Below are positions 36,040-44,838 of a DNA stretch of 64,000 nt, in pieces. Numbering within the stretch: position 1 is the first letter of the stretch; the number at the start of each line of letters is the position of its first letter. Where the stretch lies: contig NZ_FMWX01000002.1 of assembly GCF_900103265.1 (NCBI RefSeq), positions 310,001 to 374,000 on the forward strand, in the 5' to 3' direction. The notes below the pieces were generated by a model. It was not told the origin of the DNA, did no database searches, and worked only from the letters and a program-made list of their open reading frames with translations. Position numbers and translations under genes: made by a program. Source of the stretch: Sphingomonas sp. NFR15. Lineage in GTDB: Bacteria; Pseudomonadota; Alphaproteobacteria; Sphingomonadales; Sphingomonadaceae.

Positions 36040-37140
36040 GTGCCGCGCGCGGTCGCCCCGCTCTGGCTCGCCGCGCCCAGCCGCTTCGCACGGCTGAGCC
36101 GGACGCAGGCGCGGCTGGTGCTGATCGGCCTCGCGCTGCTCATCGTGGCGAGCCTGTTCGCGCTGCCCGTGCCTGCGACGGACGCGCCCGCCGATGCCGC
36201 GCGAACCGATCTCAACCTCTATCAGACGATCATCGAGGGCGTGCGCGCCGGCGGCGATTATTACGGCGTCGCCGCGCGATCGCTGCGTGCGGGCGATTTC
36301 CCGCTCAAACCGTTCGTCACCTTCCGCCTGCCGACATTGGCGGTGATCGAGGCGGCGCTGCCGGACGGCGCGCTCGTGGCGTTGCTCGACGCGCTGGCGC
36401 TCGGCGTCTTCGTCGCGTGGTTCTTCCGGCTGCGAAACGCCTTCACGCGGCGCCTCCCGCTGGCGGTCGCGCTGCTGCTGCTCGCCGGCGGAATGCTCGG
36501 CTTCGTTCAGAGCGACCTGGCCGCGTTCCATGAGGTTTGGGCCGGCCTGCTGATCGCGCTGTCGCTCGCGCTGCGCCGTCCCGGTCATTGGGTCGAGGCG
36601 GTGGCGTTCGGGATGATGGCGATGCTGATCCGCGAGACGGCGGCGCTCTACGTCGCGATCATGGCGGTGCTCGCGCTGGTGCAGGGCCAACGGCGTGAGG
36701 GGCTGGTCTGGTGCGCCACACTCGGCGTGTTTGCGGTGGTGATCGCGCTGCACGCGCACGCCGTCTCGCAAGTCGTGCATGCGACCGATCCCGCGTCGCC
36801 AGGCTGGGCCGGGATGCTCGGCTTCGGCTTCTTCGCCGAGGCGATCGCGGTTTCGACCGTGCTCACGCTGTTTCCGTTGGCGGTGGCGGCGCCGTTAGTT
36901 GCGCTCGCGCTGGCGGGTTGGGCGGCCTGGGAGAGCGATCTCGGCCTGCGCGTGACGGTGACCTTGGCCGCTTATGCCGTGCTGATCGCGCTGTTCGGGC
37001 GCGCCGACACCTTCTATTGGGGGTTGATGATCGCGCCCACGCTCCTCGTCGGCCTCGCCTTCGCGCCCGATGGCGTGCGCGACCTGGTCCGCGCCGCTGC
37101 CGAACGGCGGCGAATCACGGTAACGCGGGTGGTGCGGTGA
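36040..37140 (+). CDS. Polytopic membrane protein of unknown function
   Basis: A 366-residue protein with roughly nine hydrophobic segments and loops rich in charged residues (LNLYQTIIEGVRAGGDYYGVAARSL). The topology and the early periplasmic YQTI...GGDYY stretch resemble glycosyltransferase-like (GT-C) or mannosyltransferase-like membrane proteins, but I cannot assign a family. GTG 36040 follows ubiB by four bases, and its stop overlaps the coaC start, so it sits inside a ubiB-coaC operon. Confidence 0.7.
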   Translation: MPRAVAPLWLAAPSRFARLSRTQARLVLIGLALLIVASLFALPVPATDAPADAARTDLNLYQTIIEGVRAGGDYYGVAARSLRAGDFPLKPFVTFRLPTLAVIEAALPDGALVALLDALALGVFVAWFFRLRNAFTRRLPLAVALLLLAGGMLGFVQSDLAAFHEVWAGLLIALSLALRRPGHWVEAVAFGMMAMLIRETAALYVAIMAVLALVQGQRREGLVWCATLGVFAVVIALHAHAVSQVVHATDPASPGWAGMLGFGFFAEAIAVSTVLTLFPLAVAAPLVALALAGWAAWESDLGLRVTVTLAAYAVLIALFGRADTFYWGLMIAPTLLVGLAFAPDGVRDLVRAAAERRRITVTRVVR

Positions 37141-37670
37141 AGATTTTGCTCGTCATCGGCGGCGGGATCGCCGCCTATAAGGCGTGCGAGCTGATCCGGC
37201 TGTGCCGCAAGGCCGGCATTTCGGTGCGCTGCGTGCCCACCGCCGCCGCGCAGCAATTCGTCACCCCGATGACGCTGGCGGCGCTGAGCGAGAACCAAGT
37301 GTTTACCTCGCTCTGGGATCTCAAGGACGAGGCCGAGATGGGGCATATCCAGCTCAGCCGCGAGGCCGACCTGATCGTGGTCGCGCCGGCCACGGCCGAT
37401 CTGATGGCGAAAATGGCCGCCGGCATGGCGGACGACCTCGCGACGACCGTGCTCCTCGCGACCGACAAGCCCGTGCTGGCCGCGCCGGCGATGAACGTGC
37501 GGATGTGGCACCATCCCGCGACCCGCCGCAACGTCGCGACGCTGCGCGGCGACGGTGTGACCGTGCTCGAGCCCGACGAAGGCCCGATGGCCTGCGGCGA
37601 GTTCGGCGCGGGGCGCTTGCCGGAACCGGAGGCGATCCTGGCGGCGATACGGACGGCGCTCGGCGCGTGA
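37137..37670 (+). CDS. coaC: Phosphopantothenoylcysteine decarboxylase (stand-alone CoaC)
   Basis: A 177-residue HFCD flavoprotein containing the catalytic elements of the decarboxylase half of Dfp: H70 in EMGHIQLS, N120 in PAMNVRMW and C153 in GPMACGEFGAGR. It decarboxylates phosphopantothenoylcysteine to phosphopantetheine in CoA synthesis, using FMN. In most proteobacteria this domain is fused to CoaB. Here it ends in a stop exactly where a palindromic repeat begins. The GTG start overlaps the upstream stop (GTGA). Confidence 0.93.
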   Translation: MKILLVIGGGIAAYKACELIRLCRKAGISVRCVPTAAAQQFVTPMTLAALSENQVFTSLWDLKDEAEMGHIQLSREADLIVVAPATADLMAKMAAGMADDLATTVLLATDKPVLAAPAMNVRMWHHPATRRNVATLRGDGVTVLEPDEGPMACGEFGAGRLPEPEAILAAIRTALGA

Positions 37671-37672
37671 TA

Positions 37673-37772
37673 GTCACCCTCACCCTTCCCGCCCGGCTGC
37701 GCCGGGCGGGCCCCTTCCCTCTCCCATTGGGAGAGGGAAGGAGGAGCGAAGCGACGGAAGGGTGAAGGTGAC
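37673..37772. repeat. Palindromic repeat separating coaC and coaB, family C
   Basis: Outer arms GTCACCCTCACCCTTCC and GGAAGGGTGAAGGTGAC, with inner hairpins GCCCGGC/GCCGGGC and CTCTCCCA/TGGGAGAG. Its right arm contains the coaB start codon. Confidence 0.75.
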
Positions 37773-38409
37773 GAAAACGCCATACATCCTCGTCACCGCC
37801 GGCCCAACCCACGAGCCGATCGATCCGGTGCGCTACATCGCCAACCGCTCCTCGGGCAAACAGGGCTTCGCGATCGCCGGGGCGTTGGCGGCGCTCGGTG
37901 CGCGCGTGACCCTCGTCGCCGGGCCGGTGACGCTCGCCACACCGCCAGGCGTAGATCGCATCGATGTCGAGACCGCGCGCGAGATGGCCGACGCGGTCGA
38001 GGCGGCACTTCCGGCCGACGCCGCCGTGCTGGTCGCCGCCGTCGCCGACTGGCGGGTCGAGAGCATGCCGCAAAAGATCAAGAAAGGCGCGGGCACGCCC
38101 GTGCTTCACCTCGTCGAAAACCCCGACATCCTCGCCGGACTTGCCCGCAGCCCCCGTCGCCCGCGCCTGCTGATCGGCTTCGCCGCCGAGACCGAGCGCG
38201 TCATCGAACACGCCACCGCCAAGCGCGCGCGCAAGGCGGTCGACTGGATCGTCGCCAACGACGTATCGGGCGACGTGATGGGCGGCGCGGACAATGCGGT
38301 CCATATCGTCACCGGATCCGGTGTCGAAAGCTGGGCGCGCATGCCCAAGGACGAGGTCGCGAAGGCGCTCGCCGAGCGGATCCTGGCGACGCTCGCCGGG
38401 CGCGGATGA
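37762..38409 (+). CDS. coaB: Phosphopantothenate-cysteine ligase (stand-alone CoaB)
   Basis: A 215-residue protein matching the C-terminal half of Dfp: [34 protein letters not shown], the lysine-rich KIKKG loop and a [14 protein letters not shown] region. It couples 4'-phosphopantothenate to cysteine, the step before CoaC. The GTG start lies inside the right arm of a palindromic repeat, suggesting an ancestral coaBC fusion was split (inference). No other in-frame start gives the conserved N-terminus. Confidence 0.93.
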   Translation: MKVTKTPYILVTAGPTHEPIDPVRYIANRSSGKQGFAIAGALAALGARVTLVAGPVTLATPPGVDRIDVETAREMADAVEAALPADAAVLVAAVADWRVESMPQKIKKGAGTPVLHLVENPDILAGLARSPRRPRLLIGFAAETERVIEHATAKRARKAVDWIVANDVSGDVMGGADNAVHIVTGSGVESWARMPKDEVAKALAERILATLAGRG

Positions 38410-38446
38410 GCGCGCGCCCTTAGACAAATGCGTCAAAACCGCTAAG

Positions 38447-38905
38447 ATGCGCGCCATGACTCCCCCGCCGATCACCATCAGCATCAAGCGCCTCGATCAC
38501 GGCAAGGGCCTGCCCCTGCCCGCCTATGCGACCGATGGCGCCGCCGGCATGGACGTGGTCGCCGCCGAGGCGCTGACGCTCGCGCCCGGCGCGCGCGCGG
38601 CGGTGGCGACCGGCTTCGCGACCGCGATTCCGCATGGGTTCGAGGTTCAGGTCCGGCCCCGCTCGGGCCTCGCGCTCAAACATGGCGTCACCTGCCTCAA
38701 CACGCCCGGCACGATCGACAGCGATTATCGCGGCGAGGTGAAGGTGATCCTCGCCAATCTCGGTCAGGAACCGTTCGAGATCGCGCGCGGCGACCGGATC
38801 GCGCAGCTCGTGCCCGCGCCCGTCCAGCGCGCGGTGCTCGACGAGGTCGATGATCTCGACGAGACCGTGCGCGGCGTCGGCGGGTTCGGATCGACCGGGC
38901 GGTGA
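38447..38905 (+). CDS. dut: dUTP diphosphatase
   Basis: A 152-residue trimeric-type dUTPase with its motifs in order: [35 protein letters not shown] and the C-terminal [10 protein letters not shown], which closes over the active site. It hydrolyses dUTP to dUMP, lowering uracil in DNA and feeding dTMP synthesis. ATG 38447 and ATG 38456 are both possible starts. The next gene overlaps its stop by four bases. Confidence 0.96.
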   Translation: MRAMTPPPITISIKRLDHGKGLPLPAYATDGAAGMDVVAAEALTLAPGARAAVATGFATAIPHGFEVQVRPRSGLALKHGVTCLNTPGTIDSDYRGEVKVILANLGQEPFEIARGDRIAQLVPAPVQRAVLDEVDDLDETVRGVGGFGSTGR

Positions 38906-39285
38906 TGCTCGGGCTCGCCTTGTTGCTTCAGGCGACCGGTGACCTGCCGCCGCTGCCGACCGACTGGTCGACGCTCGCGCCGATCCCCTATGTCGATGCG
39001 CCGACGCTCACCGCGCCGCTCGTGAAGTTCGTCGCCGGCGAGATCGCCGCCGGGCGCTGCGCGGTGCCGAAGCCGGCCGATGGCCATTATGTCATCAAGG
39101 TCGATGTCGCGACGCTCATCGACCAGGACGGCACGCTGCGCCGCGCGGTGCCGCGCGCGATCGATTGCCCGACGGTCGAACAATATAGCGCGGGGCTTGT
39201 CAGCAGCTTCGCGCGCGCCAATCTCAACGCGGGCACGGTGACGATGTGGTATCGCGCCACCCTGGTCTATGATTGGCATGGATGA
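38902..39285 (+). CDS. Small exported hypothetical protein
   Basis: A 127-residue protein whose short hydrophobic N-terminus ([13 protein letters not shown]) looks like a signal peptide. The rest ([40 protein letters not shown]) recalls the small TonB-C-like or energy-transducer-like exported proteins of sphingomonads, but I cannot name the family. Two cysteines are present. It is translationally coupled to dut and to moeB by four-base overlaps on both sides. Confidence 0.7.
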   Translation: MMLGLALLLQATGDLPPLPTDWSTLAPIPYVDAPTLTAPLVKFVAGEIAAGRCAVPKPADGHYVIKVDVATLIDQDGTLRRAVPRAIDCPTVEQYSAGLVSSFARANLNAGTVTMWYRATLVYDWHG

Positions 39286-40043
39286 CGCTGAGCGACGCTG
39301 AACTCGAACGCTACGCCCGGCACATCGTCCTGCGCGAAGTCGGTGGCGCCGGGCAGATGAAGCTGCGCGCCGCGCGCGTGGCGGTGGTCGGCGCGGGCGG
39401 GATAGGATCGCCCGCCATCCAGTATCTCGCGGCCGCCGGAGTCGGCGAGCTGATCCTGATCGACGACGATCGCGTCGATCTTTCCAACCTCCAGCGGCAG
39501 ACGATCTTCGGCGGCGACGATGTCGGCACCCCCAAGGTCGCGGCGGCGGCGGCGGCGGTCATGCGGCTCAACCCGGCGGTGCGCGTAACGCGGCGCTCCG
39601 CGCGGCTCGATGCCGGCAATGCCGCCGATCTGATCGCGGGTGCGGACGTCGTGCTCGACGGGACGGACAGTTTCACCGTGCGGCTGGCGGTGGCCGATGC
39701 GGCGCTGACGGCGCGCGTACCGCTCGTCTCGGCGGCGGTCGCGCAATTCGAAGGGCAACTCGCGGTGTTCCGTGGCTGGGAGCCGGGCAAGCCCTGCTAC
39801 CGCTGCTTCGTCGGCGACGATCCCGACCGCCCCGAGACGAGCTGCGCCGAGGCCGGGGTGCTCGGCGCGATGGCGGGGGTGATGGGCACCCTCGCCGCGC
39901 TCGAAGTCCTGCGCGCGATCACCGGTTTTGGAGAGGACAGCGCGGGCAAGCTGCTGCTGGTCGATGCGCTCGCCTTTCGCTTCCGCACGATCGGCCTGCC
40001 CAAAGACCCCGGCTGCCCCGAGTGCGGCGGCGCGGCGGATTAG
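39282..40043 (+). CDS. moeB: MoeB/ThiF/HesA-family adenylyltransferase
   Basis: A 253-residue E1-like enzyme. The family opening LERYARHIVLREVGGAGQMKL leads into the nucleotide loop VVGAGGIGSPAIQYLAAAG, then DDRVDLSNLQRQTIF. Zinc cysteines appear as CYRCF and C-terminal CPECGG. MoeB adenylates the MoaD C-terminus for molybdopterin synthesis; ThiF does the same for ThiS. No moaD or thiS is adjacent, so the choice between them is open. Confidence 0.9.
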   Translation: MTLSDAELERYARHIVLREVGGAGQMKLRAARVAVVGAGGIGSPAIQYLAAAGVGELILIDDDRVDLSNLQRQTIFGGDDVGTPKVAAAAAAVMRLNPAVRVTRRSARLDAGNAADLIAGADVVLDGTDSFTVRLAVADAALTARVPLVSAAVAQFEGQLAVFRGWEPGKPCYRCFVGDDPDRPETSCAEAGVLGAMAGVMGTLAALEVLRAITGFGEDSAGKLLLVDALAFRFRTIGLPKDPGCPECGGAAD

Positions 40044-40225
40044 GAGCCCGGCTTCGTCGCCGGCCGCTCCTCCTCGCCCAGTACGTGCCAGCCATGGAAA
40101 TCCCGTACCATCGGCACACGACACCCCTTGCAAACGCTGCGGAACGCGGTGCCGTCATGCCAGACCGAGTGACGACTGCGGTGATGTCTTCCGAAGATGC
40201 AGGAAATCCGCTGCACGATATCCAT
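40040..40225 (-). CDS. Small Cys/His-rich hypothetical protein
   Basis: A 61-residue protein with CIFGRHHRSRHSVW followed by FRSVCKGCRVPMVRDFHGWHV. One cysteine near the N-terminus plus a CxxC could bind a metal. GGAG lies ten bases before the ATG. It converges on moeB with a four-base overlap. I believe similar short proteins occur in sphingomonads, but I cannot give a function. Confidence 0.55.
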   Translation of the reverse strand: MDIVQRISCIFGRHHRSRHSVWHDGTAFRSVCKGCRVPMVRDFHGWHVLGEEERPATKPGS

Positions 40226-40359
40226 TCAATTAAGCTCCGTCAGTAACGCCCCGGGCCGTGCGACCCAAGCTCCGGTGGCGATTTCAAAAACGAATGGCGG
40301 CCGCATACTCCCGGCCGCCTTGCCTTGGTCATGAATTCTTCGTCACGATGATCCGGTTA

Positions 40360-40380
40360 GTCGGACTTTAACGCTCCGAC
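40360..40380. promoter_or_regulatory. Inverted repeat upstream of wecB
   Basis: GTCGGA and TCCGAC arms are separated by nine bases, and a third TCCGAC lies directly before the ATG at 40396. This could be an operator or a 5' leader hairpin affecting wecB translation. Confidence 0.35.
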
Positions 40381-40395
40381 GGCAAAGGCTCCGAC

Positions 40396-41535
40396 ATGAC
40401 AACCTCAGCCCCGCGCACCGTCCTCCTCATCTTCGGCACGCGCCCGGAGGCGATCAAGCTCTTCCCCGTCGTGGCGGCGCTGAAACGGGTGCCCGGCCTC
40501 GCCGTGCGAACCTGCGTCACCGCCCAGCATCGCGGCTTGCTCGACCAGGTTCTCGCGATCGCCGGCCTCACGCCGGACATCGACCTCGACCTGATGGAGC
40601 CGGGCCAGTCGCTCGACCGGCTCACCGCGCGCCTGTTGACCGGACTGGGCGGCGTTATGGACGCCGAAAAGCCCGATCGTGTCATCGTGCAGGGCGATAC
40701 CGCGACCGCGATGGTCGGCGGGCTCGCCGCATATTACAGGAAAGTGCCCGTCAGCCATGTCGAGGCGGGCCTACGCTCGGGGGATATATACCAACCGTGG
40801 CCCGAGGAAGTAAACCGCCGCATCGTCGCACCGATCGCGGACCAGCATTTCGCGCCGACCCACACCGCCGCCGAGGCGCTGCGCCGCGAGAATATCGCGC
40901 CCGCGACGATCCACGTCACCGGCAACACCGTGATCGACGCGCTCCACGCCACCCGCGCGAAGCTCGATGCCGATCCGGCGCTCGCCGCCGGGCTCGACGA
41001 GATCGCCGAGCGTTTCCAGGGCAAGCGGCTGATCCTCGTCACCACGCATCGGCGCGAGAATTTCGGCGGCGGTATGGAGAACATCGCGCGCGCGATCGGC
41101 CGCATCGCCGACCGGCCCGACACGGCGGTGCTGTTCCCGGTCCACCCCAACCCCAACGTCGTCTCGGTGATGGACGCGGTGCTCGGCGAGCGCGCCAACG
41201 TCGCCCGAATCGCTCCGCTCGATTATCCGCATTTCATCCGAGCGCTGGGCATGTGCGAGATCGCGCTGACCGATTCGGGCGGCGTGCAGGAGGAGGCTCC
41301 CGCGCTCGCCAAGCCCGTTCTCGTCATGCGCGAGACGACCGAGCGCCCGGAAGGCGTGATCGCGGGCACGGCCAAGCTGATCGGCACGGATTCCGACCGC
41401 ATCGTTTCCGAAATATCAACCCTCCTCGACGACAAGCACGCCTATTCGGTCATGGCCCGCGCCCACAACCCGTTCGGCGACGGTCATGCATCCGAGCGGA
41501 TTGCAAGGATCGTCGCTGATGGTTTCGAACGCTGA
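40396..41535 (+). CDS. wecB: UDP-N-acetylglucosamine 2-epimerase (non-hydrolysing)
   Basis: A 379-residue GT-B-fold epimerase. Key stretches are LIFGTRPEAIKLFPVV, VQGDTATAMVGGLAAYY, VSHVEAGLRSG, TTHRRENFGG and LTDSGGVQEEAPAL. It interconverts UDP-GlcNAc and UDP-ManNAc, giving the substrate of the dehydrogenase encoded next. Its stop lies 17 bases inside wecC, so the pair is coupled. It opens the exopolysaccharide locus. Confidence 0.96.
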   Translation: MTTSAPRTVLLIFGTRPEAIKLFPVVAALKRVPGLAVRTCVTAQHRGLLDQVLAIAGLTPDIDLDLMEPGQSLDRLTARLLTGLGGVMDAEKPDRVIVQGDTATAMVGGLAAYYRKVPVSHVEAGLRSGDIYQPWPEEVNRRIVAPIADQHFAPTHTAAEALRRENIAPATIHVTGNTVIDALHATRAKLDADPALAAGLDEIAERFQGKRLILVTTHRRENFGGGMENIARAIGRIADRPDTAVLFPVHPNPNVVSVMDAVLGERANVARIAPLDYPHFIRALGMCEIALTDSGGVQEEAPALAKPVLVMRETTERPEGVIAGTAKLIGTDSDRIVSEISTLLDDKHAYSVMARAHNPFGDGHASERIARIVADGFER

Positions 41536-42823
41536 ACTCAAGGTCGTCGTCGTCGGCCTCGGCTATATCGGGCTGCCCACCGCCGCGGTGATCGCGCGCA
41601 CCGGCGCCAAGGTGCTCGGCATCGACGTCAGCGAACACGTCGTCGAAACGGTCAATTCGGGCAAGGTCCATATCGAGGAAGTCGATCTCGACGGCCTGGT
41701 CTCGGGCGTGGTCGCGCGCGGCACGCTGCGCGCCGCCACCGAGGTCGAGCCAGCCGACGTGTTCGTCATCGCGGTGCCGACTCCCTTCGCGGACGATCAT
41801 GCCCCCAACATCGGCTACGTCCTGCGCGCCGCCACCACGATCGCGACGGTGCTGAAAGCCGGTGACGTGGTGATCCTCGAATCGACCTCACCGGTCGGCA
41901 CCACTGAGAAGGTGCGCGATCTGCTCGCGAAGGTCCGCCCCGATCTCAAGGTGCCGGGCAAGACCGGCGAGGCCGCCGACATCGCGATCGCATATTGCCC
42001 GGAGCGCGTGCTGCCCGGCCGCATCCTCGTCGAGCTGATCGACAACGACCGCGTGATCGGCGGCATCACGCCCCGCTGCGCGCGAAAGGCGCTCACTTTC
42101 TACCGCCGCTTCGTGCGCGGCGCGTGCGTGACGACGACGAGCCGCGCCGCCGAAATGACCAAACTCACCGAGAACGCGTTCCGCGACGTCAACATCGCCT
42201 TCGCCAACGAGCTGAGCCGGCTCGCCGACACGATGGACGTGGACGTATGGGAGGTGATCCGCCTCGCGAACCGCCACCCGCGCGTCAACATCCTGTCGCC
42301 CGGCCCCGGCGTCGGCGGGCATTGCATCGCGGTCGATCCCTGGTTCCTCGTCCATGCCGATCCCGCCAATTCGCCGCTGATCCGCACCGCGCGCGAAGTC
42401 AACGACGCCAAGATCGACTATGTCGTGGCGCGCGCCGCCGCGCTGATCGCGGCGCAGCCGGGCGTGCCGGTCGCGTGCCTGGGCCTCGCGTTCAAGGCGA
42501 ACATCGACGACTTCCGCGAAAGTCCCGCCCTCAAGGTCGCGACCGAGCTGGCGCGCCGCTTCGGAAACCGCATCGCGGTGGTCGAACCCTATACCAACAC
42601 GCTGCCCGACGCCTTCGCGGGCACCGGCGCAGGCCTGATCGATATCGACTCCGCGATCGAGCGGTGCGGTATCATGATCGTGCTGGTCGATCATGACATG
42701 TTCAAATCGGTCCCGCTCGACGAACGTATCGACAAGCAGGTCTATGACACGCGCGGCATCTGGCCGGACCAACCCGCGCCAAGGGCGTGGGGGGAGACGG
42801 AACCGCTCCGCCTCGCCGGCTGA
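41519..42823 (+). CDS. wecC: UDP-N-acetyl-D-mannosamine dehydrogenase
   Basis: A 434-residue UDP-sugar dehydrogenase. NAD-binding VVGLGYIGLP is near the N-terminus, with TENAFRDVNIAFANELS and the catalytic cysteine C269 in GPGVGGHCIAVDPWF. A C-terminal UDP-binding domain (GLAFKANIDDFRESPA) follows. It makes UDP-ManNAcA, an acidic precursor of surface polysaccharides. The ATG at 41519 overlaps wecB. A UDP-glucose or UDP-GlcNAc dehydrogenase is less likely given wecB next door. Confidence 0.94.
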   Translation: MVSNAELKVVVVGLGYIGLPTAAVIARTGAKVLGIDVSEHVVETVNSGKVHIEEVDLDGLVSGVVARGTLRAATEVEPADVFVIAVPTPFADDHAPNIGYVLRAATTIATVLKAGDVVILESTSPVGTTEKVRDLLAKVRPDLKVPGKTGEAADIAIAYCPERVLPGRILVELIDNDRVIGGITPRCARKALTFYRRFVRGACVTTTSRAAEMTKLTENAFRDVNIAFANELSRLADTMDVDVWEVIRLANRHPRVNILSPGPGVGGHCIAVDPWFLVHADPANSPLIRTAREVNDAKIDYVVARAAALIAAQPGVPVACLGLAFKANIDDFRESPALKVATELARRFGNRIAVVEPYTNTLPDAFAGTGAGLIDIDSAIERCGIMIVLVDHDMFKSVPLDERIDKQVYDTRGIWPDQPAPRAWGETEPLRLAG

Positions 42824-43373
42824 CCGCCCTGACCCGTCGCCGGACCGAGGCGGCGGAAATTCAACAGAAACATATCGCGTTCGCCGTGGATGATCGTCAT
42901 TGCGTGATCGTGCCGCAATGTGCCATTGCGCGCACGTTTCCGATCGCTTGCGACCAGGGACCGATGCTGGCCGTTGCTGCAAGAAGGGGAGCGCGATGGA
43001 AAGTGCGTTGGGGAACGCAACGGACCGCGTCGGCTATCACGCCTTGCGCGCGCCATCACGTCGATCAGCACGGTGGCTGCGGGGAGCGGGCGATCGTGCT
43101 TCGATGCGGTCCTACCCCGCACATTGCTCGCTGCGATCGGGCGTTCGTCCCGGCGCGGTGAATGCGGATATCGCGAGCGTACAGCGCCGAGGTCCGCCTA
43201 TTTCTTCGCGGTCTTTTCAGATCATCCTTCCGGTCCTTGCGTCACAGCGGTGCGGTAGTAAGGTCACGGTGCCGTCATTTTATGCTGCACTGCAAAAATA
43301 CGCTTTATAACCAAGATGAATTCCTCTACTTTTATGGGTACGCAACGGTTGAATCACTGCGCGGGAAACCATC
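42824..43373. other. 550-base non-coding region in the exopolysaccharide locus
   Basis: No open frame here has convincing composition or a family resemblance. The last 110 bases before the next ATG are AT-rich (TTTTATG, CTTTATAACC), suggesting a promoter for the glycosylphosphotransferase gene. It is the longest gap between co-directional genes in this locus. Confidence 0.55.
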
Positions 43374-44792
43374 ATGAACCTGGAATTCGGACGATCCGAC
43401 TGGGCGCAAGAGCCTGGGTCTCGTGATTCGATGACCTCGGTCGGCAAACCTTCGTGGCGCCCCCGCGCCTCCGCGCTGCGCAGCCGCGCCTTTACCGGGC
43501 TCGTCGTGCTCGATCTTTCGTGCATCACGATCTCGTTCGTGGTCGCCGCGCTGCTCCAGGCGCGGTTCGGCAGCGACAAGAACTGGCTGGTCCTGCTCGC
43601 CGTGCTGCTCCCGATGTATCTGGTGATCGCGCTCAACGCGCACGCTTATGCCTCGACCAACCTTCAGGATCCGATCCGCTCCGTCGCCAAGGGCGCGCAG
43701 GCGCTCGTCATCGCGATCAGCGCGGTGATCTTCGTGGCCTTCTTCGTGCGCGCGTCCGAAGGCTTCCCGCGCATGCTGGTGACGATCGGGGCGATCTTCT
43801 CGCTCGGGTCGCTGATCGCGGCGCGTTATGGGTTCGTGAAGCACATGCCGGCGATCATCGGCGGCAACCCGTTCAGCGTGATCCTGATCTGCGAAGGGGG
43901 GCAGAGCGTTCCGCCGGGCAATTTCTCGGTGGTGATTTCGCCGGAAGCGTTTTTCGATCCCGAACAGCACGATCCGGTGATGTACGACCGGCTCGCCAAG
44001 TCGCTCGAAAGCGCCGATCGCGTCGTGGTTGCGTGCAGTCCCGAGCGCCGCACCGCCTGGGCGCACGCGCTGAAGGGCGCCAACATCCAGAGCGAGATCG
44101 TCGCGCCCGAATTGCGGGATCTGGCGCCGCTCGGCATGGGCAATCACGGTAGCGAGCCCACGATCGTGATCGCCAACGGCCCGCTCGGCCTGTTCGACCG
44201 GTTCATGAAGCGCGCCTTCGATTTCACGCTCGCGCTCGGCGCGCTGCTCGCGCTGCTGCCGATCCTCGCGGTCATCGCGGTGCTCGTAAAGCTCGACAGC
44301 GCCGGCCCGGTCTTCTTCAAACAGACCCGCATCGGGCGCGGCAACCAGATGTTCCAGATGCTCAAGTTCCGCAGCATGCGCGTACTCGAATCGGATGCCG
44401 CCGGCCATCGCTCGGCCTCGCGCGACGACGACCGGATCACGCGGGTCGGCAAGTTCATCCGCCGCACCAGTATGGACGAACTTCCTCAACTTATTAACGT
44501 GCTCAAAGGCGACATGAGCATCGTCGGCCCGCGCCCGCACGCGCTCGGTTCACGCGCCGCCGACAAATTGTTCTGGGAGGTCGATACCCGCTATTGGCAT
44601 CGCCACGCCGCCAAGCCCGGTCTGACCGGACTGGCGCAGGTGCGCGGCTATCGCGGTGCGACCGTCTATGAATCGGATCTGCGCAACCGGCTCCAGGCCG
44701 ATCTCGAATATCTCGATACCTGGTCGATCTGGCGCGACCTGCTCATCATCGCGATGACGTTCCGCGTATTGCTGCACCGGAACGCCTTCTGA
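43374..44792 (+). CDS. Polyprenyl glycosylphosphotransferase (exopolysaccharide initiating enzyme)
   Basis: A 472-residue WbaP/GumD-type protein. Four N-terminal membrane helices (about 40-160) and a central soluble region precede a fifth helix (FDFTLALGALLALLPILAVIAVL). The bacterial sugar transferase domain has KLDSAGPVFFKQTRIGRG, the catalytic DELPQLINVLKGDMS and VGPRPH. PGLTGLAQVRGYRG is also present. It transfers a sugar phosphate to undecaprenyl phosphate, the first step of exopolysaccharide repeat-unit synthesis. The sugar is not predictable. Confidence 0.95.
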   Translation: MNLEFGRSDWAQEPGSRDSMTSVGKPSWRPRASALRSRAFTGLVVLDLSCITISFVVAALLQARFGSDKNWLVLLAVLLPMYLVIALNAHAYASTNLQDPIRSVAKGAQALVIAISAVIFVAFFVRASEGFPRMLVTIGAIFSLGSLIAARYGFVKHMPAIIGGNPFSVILICEGGQSVPPGNFSVVISPEAFFDPEQHDPVMYDRLAKSLESADRVVVACSPERRTAWAHALKGANIQSEIVAPELRDLAPLGMGNHGSEPTIVIANGPLGLFDRFMKRAFDFTLALGALLALLPILAVIAVLVKLDSAGPVFFKQTRIGRGNQMFQMLKFRSMRVLESDAAGHRSASRDDDRITRVGKFIRRTSMDELPQLINVLKGDMSIVGPRPHALGSRAADKLFWEVDTRYWHRHAAKPGLTGLAQVRGYRGATVYESDLRNRLQADLEYLDTWSIWRDLLIIAMTFRVLLHRNAF

Positions 44793-44838
44793 TCGCGTGG
44801 TGGCGCGCCGCCGCTGATGGGCGTATCGAAGGCTGATC

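Noticed and set aside
33912..36215. Very long open frame antisense to ubiE and ubiB, with similar ones antisense to yidC, DUF1592, DUF1552 and dapE
   Set aside because: These are by-products of strong third-position GC bias. The opposite strands encode well-known proteins with intact motifs, and the antisense products are low-complexity Arg/Ala/Gly-rich sequences.
40297..40319. Hairpin GGCGGCCG / CGGCCGCC considered as a terminator of moeB
   Set aside because: The T-rich side is on the wrong strand for moeB, and no minus-strand gene ends there. Left unassigned.
43162..43377. Small plus-strand frames in the 42824-43373 gap
   Set aside because: Arg/Ser-rich shadow-like products with no ribosome sites. 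One runs across the start of the real glycosylphosphotransferase gene.
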